DNA of 52,772 nucleotides from Sphingomonas sp. SRS2 (lineage in GTDB: Bacteria > Pseudomonadota > Alphaproteobacteria > Sphingomonadales > Sphingomonadaceae), in the NCBI RefSeq assembly GCF_000971055.1, contig NZ_LARW01000164.1, forward strand, positions 1 to 52,772. Direction: 5' to 3'. The notes under the pieces were generated by a model that saw only the letters and a program-made list of their open reading frames with translations, had not been told where the DNA came from and did no database searches. Made by a program: the position numbers and the translations under genes. Below are positions 27,971 to 37,301 of this stretch, in pieces. The stretch's first letter is position 1. Each line of letters begins with the position of its first letter.

Positions 27971-28801
27971 ATGAGCCTGCTCGTTCTGCACGATCGCGAC
28001 GGCCGCGCGGTCTTCGATGCGGAGGAGTGCCGCGCGGCGGGAAAGGCGCTGCATCCCCGCTATGCCGCCGCCCAGCCCTTTCCGCATGTCGTGGTCGACG
28101 ACTTCCTCGATGTTGCTCTGCTCCGTGCCCTCATGAGCGGTTTTCCGGACAGCGACGATAGGCGCTTTTTCGACCGGGATCAGGAACGCTTCAAATATCA
28201 GATCGCTCCTGACGAGATCGCCGATACGGCGCTGCGCCGACTGTTGCTTGAACTAAACAGCCCGGCCTTCCTGGCCTTTCTTGCAGCGCTGACCGGGATC
28301 GACGGCCTGATCCCCGATCCCTATTTTGTCGGTGGCGGCCTGCACGAGACGCGCAGCGGCGGACATCTTTCGATCCATGCCGACTTCAACCTGCATGAAC
28401 AGATGAAGGTGGAGCGGCGGCTCAACCTGCTCATCTACCTCAACGACGACTGGCCGGCCGCATGGGGTGGCGACCTCGAACTGTGGAACCGCGACATGCG
28501 CGCCTGCAAGGTAAAGGTAGCCCCGACGATAGGCCGCGCGGTCGTCTTCAACACCGATGCCGACAGCTTTCATGGTCATCCAGATCCGCTCGCCTGTCCG
28601 CCCGACCGCAGCCGCCGGTCGATCGCGACCTATTATTATACCGTGCCGCGCAGCGACGGCCCGGTACGCACGACCCGTTTCCAGGTTCGTCCGGGCAGCG
28701 GTGATCGCGCGGACCGTCGCATCGCGTTCGGCCATTTCGTCAACGACTGGGTGCCGGCGCGTCTCCAGCGCTATGCGCGGCGCTTGAACCCGTTCCGCTG
28801 A
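27971..28801 (+). CDS. 2OG-Fe(II) oxygenase (prolyl hydroxylase-like)
   Basis: A 276-residue protein of the 2-oxoglutarate/iron dioxygenase family. The metal motif is H136-A-D138 (SIHADFNLH) plus a distal His201 or His203 (SFHGHPDP). The 2OG-binding arginine is probably in RRSIATYYY near 216. The family hydroxylates proteins or small molecules; the target is unknown. The ATG at 27971 is preferred to a TTG two codons earlier. It is the first gene of a plus-strand series ending at 32189, divergent from uvrB. Confidence 0.88.
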   Translation: MSLLVLHDRDGRAVFDAEECRAAGKALHPRYAAAQPFPHVVVDDFLDVALLRALMSGFPDSDDRRFFDRDQERFKYQIAPDEIADTALRRLLLELNSPAFLAFLAALTGIDGLIPDPYFVGGGLHETRSGGHLSIHADFNLHEQMKVERRLNLLIYLNDDWPAAWGGDLELWNRDMRACKVKVAPTIGRAVVFNTDADSFHGHPDPLACPPDRSRRSIATYYYTVPRSDGPVRTTRFQVRPGSGDRADRRIAFGHFVNDWVPARLQRYARRLNPFR

Positions 28802-28861
28802 CCGGGCTTGAACAGTAGCGGCCAGCCGCTAAGGATTTGCTGCGGCGAGGAGAAAAGCCCG

Positions 28862-29314
28862 ATGAACAAGTGGACTGTGCTTCTACTGGCCGGACTGGCC
28901 GCTCCGGTAGCGGCCGAGGGCTTCGCCCCGGGCAAATGGCAGCATGAGACCAAGACGATCAGCGCCGAAGTGCCGGGCGTGCCGCAATGGGTGGTCAAGA
29001 TGTTCGCCGGCAATAGCAGCCGCAAGAGCTGCCTTACCGCGCAACAGGCGGTGTCCCGTCCGGAGGCGCTGCTTACGCAGGATGACGCGGCGGTCTGTAC
29101 CAAGCGCAAATTCTCGCTCGCGGGCGGCAAGATAATCTACGACACCTTCTGCACCAACAAGCGGTTTCCGGAAGGCCTGCTCGTCGCCTCGAAGGGCAAC
29201 TACACCGCCGACAGCTATGAAATATCGACCCTGACGACCGGCACCAAGGAAGGCGAGCCGGTCAGGATCGTGACGACCGGCGCCGGCCGCCGCACCGGAG
29301 CGACATGCAAATAA
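28862..29314 (+). CDS. DUF3617 domain periplasmic protein
   Basis: A 150-residue protein with a signal peptide (about residues 1-18, LLLAGLAAPVAA). Then FAPGKWQHETKTISAEVPG, a cysteine pair (SCLT, CTKRKF) and two more cysteines (TFCTNK, TCK), typical of DUF3617, whose function is unknown. AGGAG lies upstream of the ATG at 28862. It overlaps the next gene by 10 bases, so it is co-translated with the arylamine acetyltransferase. Confidence 0.83.
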   Translation: MNKWTVLLLAGLAAPVAAEGFAPGKWQHETKTISAEVPGVPQWVVKMFAGNSSRKSCLTAQQAVSRPEALLTQDDAAVCTKRKFSLAGGKIIYDTFCTNKRFPEGLLVASKGNYTADSYEISTLTTGTKEGEPVRIVTTGAGRRTGATCK

Positions 29315-30138
29315 CCGAACCGATCGACCTCGACGCCTATCTCACGCGCATCGCCATTGGCGTCGCGCCCGACGCCGATGCCGTTGGGCTGGCGGCGGTT
29401 CAGCGCGCGCATCGCCTGGCTATTCCATTCGAAAATCTCGACGTGAGGCTGGGGCGCGGAATAAGCCTCGATCCCACCCATGTCTTCGACAAGCTCGTCC
29501 ACAAGCGCCGTGGCGGCTATTGTTTCGAGCAGAACCAGCTTTTCCTGCGCGCCCTCACCGCAATCGGGTTTGACGCACGACCGCTGCTCGCCCGGGTCTG
29601 GCTGATGGCGGTCGACATCCCGCCCCACACGCACACGCTGAACCTCGTCCGCATCGATGGAGAGGACTGGATCGCCGATGCCGGCTTCGGGGGCAGCTAT
29701 TCGCCACCGATGCGGCTGATCGACGGCGCGGAGACGACCGCGCCCGATGGCGCGCAGTTCCGGCTGTCGTTGACCGACGATCTCGGCTGGCTGCTCGAAC
29801 GGCGGGCAGATCCGGCACTGACCGACGGACGAGCTGTCAGCGCCGACTGGCAGGCGCAGTACAGCTTTACGCTGGAAAATGTCGCCGGGATCGACCTGGA
29901 AATGTCGAACCACTGGACATCGACACGCCCCGATACATTGTTCACCACCCGCTCGGTCGTCAGCCTCTGCCTGCCCTCGGGCTTCGCCTCGCTGCTCGAC
30001 CGGCACTATACCCGCCGCAATGGCGACCAGCATGTCGAAGCCGATATCGAAAGCCCCACCGCTTACCGGCTACGGCTCAATATCGTCTTCGGAATCGCCG
30101 TCGACGACGTCGAAATCGGTGGGCTGGGGCTGTTTTGA
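29305..30138 (+). CDS. nat: Arylamine N-acetyltransferase
   Basis: A 277-residue protein with the complete catalytic triad Cys73 (RRGGYCFEQN), His110 (PHTHTLNLV) and Asp125 (ADAGFGG). NATs transfer acetyl from acetyl-CoA to arylamines and hydrazines. Length and motif spacing are normal. Its start overlaps the DUF3617 gene and its stop overlaps the TTG of the MFS gene. The nearby transporter may move a related substrate; this is an inference. Confidence 0.94.
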   Translation: MQITEPIDLDAYLTRIAIGVAPDADAVGLAAVQRAHRLAIPFENLDVRLGRGISLDPTHVFDKLVHKRRGGYCFEQNQLFLRALTAIGFDARPLLARVWLMAVDIPPHTHTLNLVRIDGEDWIADAGFGGSYSPPMRLIDGAETTAPDGAQFRLSLTDDLGWLLERRADPALTDGRAVSADWQAQYSFTLENVAGIDLEMSNHWTSTRPDTLFTTRSVVSLCLPSGFASLLDRHYTRRNGDQHVEADIESPTAYRLRLNIVFGIAVDDVEIGGLGLF

Positions 30139-31424
30139 GCGCAACGCGCCCCCGCAACGCCGTCCGGTCGGTCGTCGGTGGATCGCTTGGCAACCTCGTC
30201 GAATGGTACGACTGGTACATCTATTCGGCCTTTGCGCTCTATTTCTCGAAAAGCTTCTTCCCCAGCGACGATCCCACCGCGCAACTCCTGTCGACCAGCA
30301 TCGTCTTCGCCATCGGCTTCCTCATGCGCCCGCTCGGCGGCTGGCTGCTCGGCGTCCTGGCCGATCGCTATGGCCGCAAGAGCGCGCTGACCTGGTCGAT
30401 CACGCTGATGTGCGCGGGGTCGCTGATCATCACCTGCACCCCGACCTATGCCTCGATCGGCATCTGGGCACCGATCCTGCTCACACTTGCGCGCATGGCG
30501 CAGGGGCTGAGCCTGGGCGGCGAGTTCGGCACCGCCGCAACCTATCTGGTCGAGATCGCCCCGCCCGAGAAGCGCGGCTTCTGGTCGAGCTTCCAATATG
30601 TCACGCTGATCGCTGGCCAACTGCTCGCGCTTGCGTTGCTGCTATTGCTTCAGTTCGTCTTCCTGACCGAGGCACAGCTTGAAAGCTGGGGCTGGCGCGT
30701 CGCCTTCGCGACCGGCGCGATCCTGGCTGTCAGCGTCTTCTGGCTGCGGCGCGGGATCGACGAGACCCCAGACTTCCTCGAAGAGGGCGGCGCCAAGCGC
30801 AAAGGCGGCCTGATGACCTTGATCCGCGAGCAGCCGAAACAGGTGGCGCTGGTGTTCGGCCTGTCGATCGGCAGTAATGTCAGCTTCTACGCCTTCACCA
30901 CCTATATGCAGAAATATCTCGTCGCGAGCGCCGGTTTCGCGAAGAGCGACGCTTCGTTGATCTGCTCGGGCGCGCTGATCTTCTACATCGTCATCCAGCC
31001 TATCCTCGGTGCGCTGTCCGACAAGATCGGCCGCAAGCCGCTGCTATACTGGACGTGGATCGCCGGCGTGCTGGCGACCGTGCCGCTGTTTACCGCGATC
31101 GGGGCGGCGCAGAGCATGCTCAGCGCCTTTCTCCTCATCTGCCTCGCCTATCTGATCATCTCGGGATCGAGTGCTACCAGCGCCGTCGTGAAGGCCGAAC
31201 TGTTTCCGCCGCATGTCCGCGCCCTGGGCGTCGGCCTGCCCTATGCGATCAGCCAGGCGATCTTCGGCGGAACGGCGGAGTCGGTCGCGCTGTCGTTCAA
31301 GGCGGCGGGGATCGAGTCCGCCTTCTTCTGGTATGTCGCCGGTTGCATGGGGGTCGCGCTGATCACCACCCTGTTCGTGCCCGAGACACGCTGGCCCGGC
31401 GGCAAGCCCAAGCGCGCGGCATAG
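30135..31424 (+). CDS. MFS transporter, metabolite:H+ symporter type
   Basis: A 429-residue membrane protein with about twelve hydrophobic helices. The N-terminus VVGGSLGNLVEWYDWYIYSA and the loop GVLADRYGRKSAL mark the metabolite:H+ symporter (MHS) branch, like KgtP, ProP and shikimate carriers. A second GRKP loop (SDKIGRKPLLYW) sits in the middle. The substrate is probably an organic acid or similar. The TTG start overlaps the nat stop. The NRDE gene follows after three bases. Confidence 0.92.
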   Translation: MSATRPRNAVRSVVGGSLGNLVEWYDWYIYSAFALYFSKSFFPSDDPTAQLLSTSIVFAIGFLMRPLGGWLLGVLADRYGRKSALTWSITLMCAGSLIITCTPTYASIGIWAPILLTLARMAQGLSLGGEFGTAATYLVEIAPPEKRGFWSSFQYVTLIAGQLLALALLLLLQFVFLTEAQLESWGWRVAFATGAILAVSVFWLRRGIDETPDFLEEGGAKRKGGLMTLIREQPKQVALVFGLSIGSNVSFYAFTTYMQKYLVASAGFAKSDASLICSGALIFYIVIQPILGALSDKIGRKPLLYWTWIAGVLATVPLFTAIGAAQSMLSAFLLICLAYLIISGSSATSAVVKAELFPPHVRALGVGLPYAISQAIFGGTAESVALSFKAAGIESAFFWYVAGCMGVALITTLFVPETRWPGGKPKRAA

Positions 31425-31427
31425 GCG

Positions 31428-32189
31428 ATGTGCGTCCTCGCCCTCGCCTGGCGAGCGCATCCACGCTGGCAACTGGTGGTCGCCGGCAATCGCGACGAAT
31501 ATCACACACGCCCCGCCGCCCCGCTTGCGCGCTGGGAAGACGTGCCGCACATCCTCGCCGGCCGGGATCTGTTGTCTGGCGGCACCTGGCTCGGCGTGTC
31601 GGAGCAAGGCCGCTTCACCGTCGTCACCAATCTGCGCGGTTACGGACTGCCCGAGGAAGGCCGCCCGTCGCGCGGCGCGCTTGTCACCGGCCTGCTCGGC
31701 GGCGCTGATCCGGATGCAGTGGCGATCGATGCCTACAACCCGGTCAACCTGATCAGCATCGACGGCGACCGCGCCCACTTCCTGTCGAACCGGCCCGAAA
31801 CGCTCCGCACCAACCTGTCCCCGGGCCTCTACGGCCTCTCCAACGGCACCCTCGACGAGCCCTGGCCCAAGACACTGCGGATCAAGTCGATGCTGCTCGA
31901 CTGGCTGACCAGAGACGCCGATCGCCCGGAACTGCTGCTCGATGGTCTGCGTGAGGAAGTGCTGCCCGACATCGGCCTTGACCCGGCGACGCCATCCGAC
32001 GTGCCGCAGGAACCCAGTCACAGCCCAATCTTTATCCGCAACCCGGTCTATGGGACGCGGTGCAGTTCGGTGGTGGCGATCGATGCGGACGGCCGGGGAA
32101 TATTCGTCGAGCGGCGATTTTCGGCCAACGGGGATGCTATTGGCGACGAGGCGCTGTCGTTTGACTGGTCGATCAGCGCCAATGTCTGA
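31428..32189 (+). CDS. NRDE family protein (TANGO2-like)
   Basis: A 253-residue protein with MCVLALAW at the N-terminus (Cys2 conserved) and the name-giving N21-R22-D23-E24, then HILAGRDLLSGGTWLG and VTNLR. It belongs to the NRDE/TANGO2 family, of which eukaryotic members affect lipid and heme handling; the bacterial role is unknown. It is the last gene of the plus-strand series, three bases after the MFS gene. Confidence 0.93.
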   Translation: MCVLALAWRAHPRWQLVVAGNRDEYHTRPAAPLARWEDVPHILAGRDLLSGGTWLGVSEQGRFTVVTNLRGYGLPEEGRPSRGALVTGLLGGADPDAVAIDAYNPVNLISIDGDRAHFLSNRPETLRTNLSPGLYGLSNGTLDEPWPKTLRIKSMLLDWLTRDADRPELLLDGLREEVLPDIGLDPATPSDVPQEPSHSPIFIRNPVYGTRCSSVVAIDADGRGIFVERRFSANGDAIGDEALSFDWSISANV

Positions 32190-32213
32190 CGAGGGGTGGT
32201 TAGCTGCCGTTGT

Positions 32214-32417
32214 CTAGTCGTCGATTTCGACGCGAACGCATGCGCGAAAGCCGCCAGTTTCACCCTCCTCGCGGTGCCAGACCTCGACCACATTGTAGTA
32301 GCTAAAATACCCGCCCACATCCTTGGAGATGTATTCCCCTCGTCTGGGTAAGAACGGGAAATCGCCTTGAAAGAGGGGCGTCATCTCGTCTTTTCCAAAC
32401 ACCTCGACAGTCGGCAT
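32214..32417 (-). CDS. Small hypothetical protein
   Basis: A 67-residue protein from MPTVEVFGKDEMTPLFQ. GAGGAG lies six bases before the ATG at 32417. The sequence has a hydrophobic/aromatic core (FPFLPRRGEYI, YFSYYNVVEVWH) that could form a small beta-sheet domain. No family is recognised. A longer frame starts at 32531 without a ribosome binding site. It lies alone between the convergent NRDE gene and the divergent TonB-like gene. Confidence 0.6.
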   Translation of the reverse strand: MPTVEVFGKDEMTPLFQGDFPFLPRRGEYISKDVGGYFSYYNVVEVWHREEGETGGFRACVRVEIDD

Positions 32418-32602
32418 GGCGGTCTCCTCACACAGTCCTAAACTGATCCCATGATCTCTGCTATGGGTCGGCAGCCGCCATTCGATCCGATTTGGCGCAG
32501 AAGTTCCGATGTTAGCTGGCCGGCTTGGCAATCCGCAAACCGTCGCTTCGTCATTATCCGCCGATAGACCTGCGTCGCATCAGCCTCTAAGGGCGGGAGC
32601 GC

Positions 32603-33343
32603 ATGCGCCGGGCGTTGGAATCATGGCTACCTGACCAGCCGCCCGAGATCGTCCGGCGTCGCGCCATCGGCGTGGCCGCGGTGGTCATCGTCCATATGCT
32701 CGGTTTTCTGCTCGCCTTCCTGATGTCGCCACCCTTCGACCTGAAGAAGCGCGAAGCCGAGCTGAAGGATTTTCGGCTGATGACGCTCGCCGAGGAGAAG
32801 GTCGCGCCCAAGCCTAAGCCACGCGCCAGCGCGGCGCAGAAGAAGAAGGTCGTCACCGAAACGCCCCCGCCGCCCGAACAGCCGGTCGCCCTGCCCTCGC
32901 CCCTGCCAATGATCATGGTCAGCCGCGACGTCTTCGCGTCGTCGGACATCTCGCGCATACCGACGCGCCGTAGCGAGGGCGCGCCGAGCGTGGGCGAGAG
33001 CACAAGCAATGGCCGGGACGACGGCCCCGGCGAAGGCCCCGGCGGCGAGCGGCTCTACGATCCCGACTGGTACCGCGAGCCGACCGACGCCGAGATGGCC
33101 TATTATATGCCCAAGGGCGCGCCGCGCAGCGGCTGGGGCCTGATCGCCTGCCGGACGGTCCCCGATTTCCGGGTCGAGGATTGCCGCGAGCTGGCCGAAT
33201 CTCCCTCGGGGTCCGGCATCGCCCGCGCGGTGCGCCAGGCCGCCTGGCAATTCCGCGTGCGGCCCCCGCGCATTGGTGGCAAGCCGGTCATGGGGGCCTG
33301 GGTGCGCATTCGCTTCGACCTGACGGTCGGCGTCAAAAAATAG
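32603..33343 (+). CDS. TonB-like energy transducer family protein
   Basis: A 246-residue protein. A membrane helix (about residues 23-42, GVAAVVIVHMLGFLLAFLM) is followed by a charged and Pro/Lys-rich linker (KPKPRASAAQKKK, ETPPPPEQPV) and a periplasmic C-terminal domain ending AWVRIRFDLTVGV. This layout is typical of TonB-like proteins in sphingomonads. No exbB or exbD is adjacent. GGGAG precedes the ATG at 32603. Specific partners are unknown. Confidence 0.7.
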   Translation: MRRALESWLPDQPPEIVRRRAIGVAAVVIVHMLGFLLAFLMSPPFDLKKREAELKDFRLMTLAEEKVAPKPKPRASAAQKKKVVTETPPPPEQPVALPSPLPMIMVSRDVFASSDISRIPTRRSEGAPSVGESTSNGRDDGPGEGPGGERLYDPDWYREPTDAEMAYYMPKGAPRSGWGLIACRTVPDFRVEDCRELAESPSGSGIARAVRQAAWQFRVRPPRIGGKPVMGAWVRIRFDLTVGVKK

Positions 33344-33346
33344 GCA

Positions 33347-34420
33347 TCATGGCACCATCCAGCCGACACCCGGCTCGGTGGTGATAAAGCGATCAGCCGC
33401 GATGCCAGCGGCCATCACGCTCTTCGCCAATTCGCCGCGCGGCGCATCTGCGGCTTCGTCGGTCAGCTGGAATGTGCCCCAGTGGATGCCCAGCGCATGG
33501 CGCGCGCTCAAGGTTCTGAATACCGACACGGCCTGCTCCGGATCGATATGATTGCCGCCGAATATGTCGCGCGGATGATAGGCCCCCACCGGCAGGATCG
33601 CCAGACGGAACGGCCCATGGCGCGCCGCGTCGCGCGGCCAGGCACCATCGCCGAAGCCGGTGTCGCCCGCGAAGAAGACATTCCCGCCCGGCAACGTCAC
33701 GGTAAATCCGCTCCACAGCGCGCGGTTGCGATCCTGTCCCCATCGCGAGCCCCAGTGATGGACACGCTCGACAATCACCGAGACGCCGGGTTTGACCGGC
33801 ACCATCCCGTCCCAGTCGCGCGTGGCGGCAACGATGCCATATTCCTTCAGGATCGCCTCATTACCCAGGCTGGTGACGATCAGCGGCCGGTCGCGGGTCC
33901 ACAAGCGTTGGAGCGTCGGCAGGTCCATATGGTCATAATGATTGTGGCTGATCAGCACGACGTCGATTTTCGGAAGATCTTCAAAGCGCACGCCGGGCGC
34001 CCGCACCCTGCTGGGGCCGACCATGTTCCACGGCCCGGCGACATCCGACCATATCGGATCGGTCAGGATGTTGAGCCCCTGTGTCTGCACCAGCGCGGTC
34101 GCATGGCCGATCCAGGTGACACGCATCGCCCCGCCCGCCACACGGGCGGGCGGCCGCGACGGGCGCACCGCGATGCTTTCCGGCCAGCCCGGCGCAGCCT
34201 GACCCGTGATCATGCCCCATAGCCGCGACAGGAGGAACTTGCGCGGGACCTGTGCAGACTCACCCTCAGGGTTAAAGAAGCGCTGCCCGTCGAAATGACC
34301 GCTGACCGGCCCGCGATAATAGACACGGTCGAGATAGAGCGGGCTCGCGACATAAGCGGCGGCGATAAGCACCGCCAGTGCCGCGATGATTCCCCCCGTC
34401 CATTTTGCCATCCGCTTCAT
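33347..34420 (-). CDS. MBL-fold metal hydrolase, membrane-anchored
   Basis: A 357-residue protein. An N-terminal helix (about residues 8-24, GGIIAALAVLIAAAYVA) anchors it. The metallo-beta-lactamase fold has SHNHYDHMD (HxHxDH) and later GDTGFGDG and IHWGTF. It resembles RomA and N-acyl-phosphatidylethanolamine phospholipase D-like proteins, so a lipid-phosphodiester or lactone substrate is possible. GGAGG lies seven bases before the ATG at 34420. Its end almost touches the convergent TonB-like gene. Confidence 0.88.
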   Translation of the reverse strand: MKRMAKWTGGIIAALAVLIAAAYVASPLYLDRVYYRGPVSGHFDGQRFFNPEGESAQVPRKFLLSRLWGMITGQAAPGWPESIAVRPSRPPARVAGGAMRVTWIGHATALVQTQGLNILTDPIWSDVAGPWNMVGPSRVRAPGVRFEDLPKIDVVLISHNHYDHMDLPTLQRLWTRDRPLIVTSLGNEAILKEYGIVAATRDWDGMVPVKPGVSVIVERVHHWGSRWGQDRNRALWSGFTVTLPGGNVFFAGDTGFGDGAWPRDAARHGPFRLAILPVGAYHPRDIFGGNHIDPEQAVSVFRTLSARHALGIHWGTFQLTDEAADAPRGELAKSVMAAGIAADRFITTEPGVGWMVP

Positions 34421-34454
34421 TGCCTGCCTCCCGACCCCGCGCCATGATGCCACG

Positions 34455-35653
34455 ATGCGTCTCGCCATTCCGTTGATCCTGCTCGTGGCCCTCTTTGCAC
34501 AGGATGCACGCGCCGAGCCACAGCTTCGTCCGCCCGCGGCGGCTGTCCGGCTGGACTTCACGCGAGACCGCCTCGGCACGGCTTGGACTCAGGGTGTTGC
34601 CGACCGCGCGACAGGCCGCGCCGTGACCGCCGATGACCCGGTACGCATCGCTTCCATCTCCAAGCTGGTCGTGGCGCTGGGCGTGATGCGGCTGTCGAAG
34701 CCGGGACGGTCGATCTCGATCGCGACGTGTCAGCTTGGCTAGGCTGGCCCGTGCGTAACCCGGCATTCCCCGACAGGGTGATTACCCTGCGCCTGCTGCT
34801 CTCGCACCGTGCGTCGCTGACCGACGCCGCCGACTATGTCCTGCCCTTCGATCAATCGGTGCGCGACAAGCTCGCCGACCCGAAGGCGTGGGATCGCGAG
34901 CATGCCCCGGGCAGCTTCTATCGCTACGCCAACCTCAACTTCCCGCTGATCGCGTCGGTGATGGAGCGTGCGACCGGGGAGCGTTTCGACCGGCTGATGG
35001 CGCGGCTGGTAATCGATCCGCTCGGCCTCAAGGCCTGCTTCAATTGGGCAAGCTGCGACGACGCCACCATCGGCCGCGCGGTCACGCTATACGGCGCAGA
35101 CGGAGCGCCTCTGCGTGACGATGATCATGGTGTCCGCCCCGGCTGTCCGATCGTGCCCGCCCGGGACGGCAATTGCGATCTCGCGCGATGGCAGGCCGGT
35201 TTCAACGGAGCGAGCTTCTCCCCGCAAGGTGGCCTGCGTATCTCAATGCGCGATCTCGCCCGTATCGGGCAGCTGCTACTGAACCGGGGCCGCGCGGACG
35301 GCACGGCCTTCCTGTCGCCCGCCTCGATCGATCTGCTGCTCGCGCCCGTCTGGACCTATGACGGCAGCAATGGCGTAACCGGCGAGACGACGCCGGGCAC
35401 GATCTGCCGCTATGGTCTGGCGACCCAGACGCTCGCCACGAAGGCGGAGGGTTGCCGTGAAGACCTGTTCGGTGACGGCATCCCCCGTGTCGGCCACGCC
35501 GGCGAAGCCTATGGCTTGCGCTCGGGCCTGTGGATCGACCTGAAGGCCGGCACCGGGATCGCCTATTTCGTCACCGCCGTGGCGGACGACGCACCACTTG
35601 GCCCGAAAACGAACTTCAGCCAAGCCGAGGTCGAGATAGCGCGCGAGCGCTAA
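34455..35653 (+). pseudogene. Beta-lactamase-type serine hydrolase, frameshifted
   Basis: Two overlapping frames together make one class C beta-lactamase-like serine hydrolase. The first (34455 to a stop at 34741) has a signal peptide (LAIPLILLVALFAQDARA) and the catalytic SxxK motif in SISKLVVALG. The second (to 35653) continues with VSAWLGW, the YxN motif in YRYANLNFP and the rest of the domain, with a late HAGEAYGLRSG. The break lies at 34694-34695: adding one G after CTG would read RLVEAGTVDLDRDV without interruption. This is either a real inactivating mutation or a sequencing error. The start is divergent from the MBL gene by 34 bases. Confidence 0.85.
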
Positions 35654-35654
35654 C

Positions 35655-37178
35655 TCAAACCCCTTCGAGCAGCTTCTCGCGGGCGATCTTCTCGCGCCAC
35701 ACCAGCGGCGCGGTGTGGTGGACGCTCTCGCCCGTCGCATCGACAGCAACCGTCACCGGCATGTCGCGCACGTCGAACTCATAGATCGCCTCCATGCCGA
35801 GATCATGGAAGCCGACCACCTCCGCGCCCTTGATCGCGCGCGCGACCAGATAGGCCGCGCCGCCGACCGCCATCAGATAGGCCGCCTTGTGCTTCCTGAT
35901 CGACTCGATCGCCGTGGGCCCGCGCTCGGCCTTGCCGACCATGGCGATCAGCCCGGTCTTCTCGAGCATCATGTCGGTGAACTTGTCCATGCGGGTCGCG
36001 GTGGTCGGGCCCGCCGGGCCGACCACCTCGTCGCGCACCGGATCGACCGGGCCGACATAATAGATCACCCGGCCCTTGAACTCGACCGGAAGCTCCTCGC
36101 CCTTCGCCAGCATGTCCTGAATGCGCTTGTGCGCGGCGTCCCGGCCGGTGAGCATCTTGCCGTTGAGCAGCAGGCGATCGCCGGGCTTCCAGCTCGCCAC
36201 CACTTCCCGGGTCAGGGTGTTGAGGTCGACGCGGATTGATTCCTTCGACGGCGCCCATTCGACCTTCGGCCATTCGTCGAGGTTCGGCGGATCGAGGAAG
36301 GCGGGGCCCGAACCGTCGAGATGGAAATGCGCATGGCGCGTCGCCGCGCAGTTCGGGATCATCGCGACCGGCTTCGATGCAGCGTGGGTCGGATAGTCAA
36401 GAATCTTGACGTCGAGGATGGTCGAAAGCCCGCCCAGTCCCTGCGCACCGATGCCCAGCGCGTTGACCTTGTCGAAAATCTCGATGCGCAGCTTCTCGAT
36501 ATCGTTCTGCGCCCCGCGCTGCTTGAGCTGCGCCATGTCGATATCGCCCATCAGCGATTCCTTGGCCATGGTCATCGCCTTCTCGGCCGTTCCGCCGATG
36601 CCGATGCCGAGCATGCCCGGCGGGCACCAGCCGGCGCCCATCTTCGGGATCATCTCCAGCACCCAATCGACGATCGACTCGCTGGGATTGAGCATCGCGA
36701 ATTTGGATTTGTTCTCCGAACCGCCGCCCTTTGCCGCGACAGCGACCTCGACATGATGGCCTGGCACCATCTCGACATTCAGGACCGAAGGCGTGTTGTC
36801 CTTGGTGTTGACGCGGCTGAAGGCCGGATCCTTCAGGATCGAGGCGCGCAGCCGGTTCTCGGGATGGAGATAGGCGCGGCGGACGCCTTCGTCGACGACC
36901 TCCTGCAGGCTCTTCTCGCTATCCAGCATGCACTGCTGGCCCCATTTGATGAAAACGGTGACGATGCCGGTGTCCTGGCAGATCGGGCGATGGCCCTCGG
37001 CGCACATCCGGCTGTTGGTCAGGATCTGCGCGATCGCGTCCTTGGCGGCCGGGCCCTGCTCGGCCTCATAAGCCACGCCGAGCGCCTTGATATAATCCAT
37101 CGGGTGATAATAGCTGATATATTGGAGGGCGTCGGCGACGCTCTCGATCAGGTCGGCTTCCTTGATGATGACGGTCAT
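35655..37178 (-). CDS. fumA: Class I fumarate hydratase
   Basis: A 507-residue 4Fe-4S fumarase of the single-chain type. Likely cluster cysteines are in PICQDTGI, GAGWCPPGM and PNCAATRH. The C-terminal half has YVGPVDPV and AGPTTATRMDKF. It interconverts fumarate and malate in the TCA cycle. The frame stays open to 38378 over phhA, but the family starts at MTVIIKEADL, ATG at 37178. It is divergent from phhA, whose pathway (Phe/Tyr breakdown) yields fumarate, which gives a plausible functional link. Confidence 0.95.
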   Translation of the reverse strand: MTVIIKEADLIESVADALQYISYYHPMDYIKALGVAYEAEQGPAAKDAIAQILTNSRMCAEGHRPICQDTGIVTVFIKWGQQCMLDSEKSLQEVVDEGVRRAYLHPENRLRASILKDPAFSRVNTKDNTPSVLNVEMVPGHHVEVAVAAKGGGSENKSKFAMLNPSESIVDWVLEMIPKMGAGWCPPGMLGIGIGGTAEKAMTMAKESLMGDIDMAQLKQRGAQNDIEKLRIEIFDKVNALGIGAQGLGGLSTILDVKILDYPTHAASKPVAMIPNCAATRHAHFHLDGSGPAFLDPPNLDEWPKVEWAPSKESIRVDLNTLTREVVASWKPGDRLLLNGKMLTGRDAAHKRIQDMLAKGEELPVEFKGRVIYYVGPVDPVRDEVVGPAGPTTATRMDKFTDMMLEKTGLIAMVGKAERGPTAIESIRKHKAAYLMAVGGAAYLVARAIKGAEVVGFHDLGMEAIYEFDVRDMPVTVAVDATGESVHHTAPLVWREKIAREKLLEGV

Positions 37179-37301
37179 GGCCCCGGCTCCGATAATGCTG
37201 CCCCTGTTGGAGAGCACATAGCCCCGAAAGCGCGCAGCGGCAGCCCCAAAAAGACTTTTCATGTCGGTGGAAATAGTATCATTTGTTGCTATATCTGGCG
37301 A

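Noticed and set aside
36321-37301. Upstream part of the plus-strand frame ending in phhA
   Set aside because: Antisense to fumA; PhhA homology starts only at the ATG at 37302.
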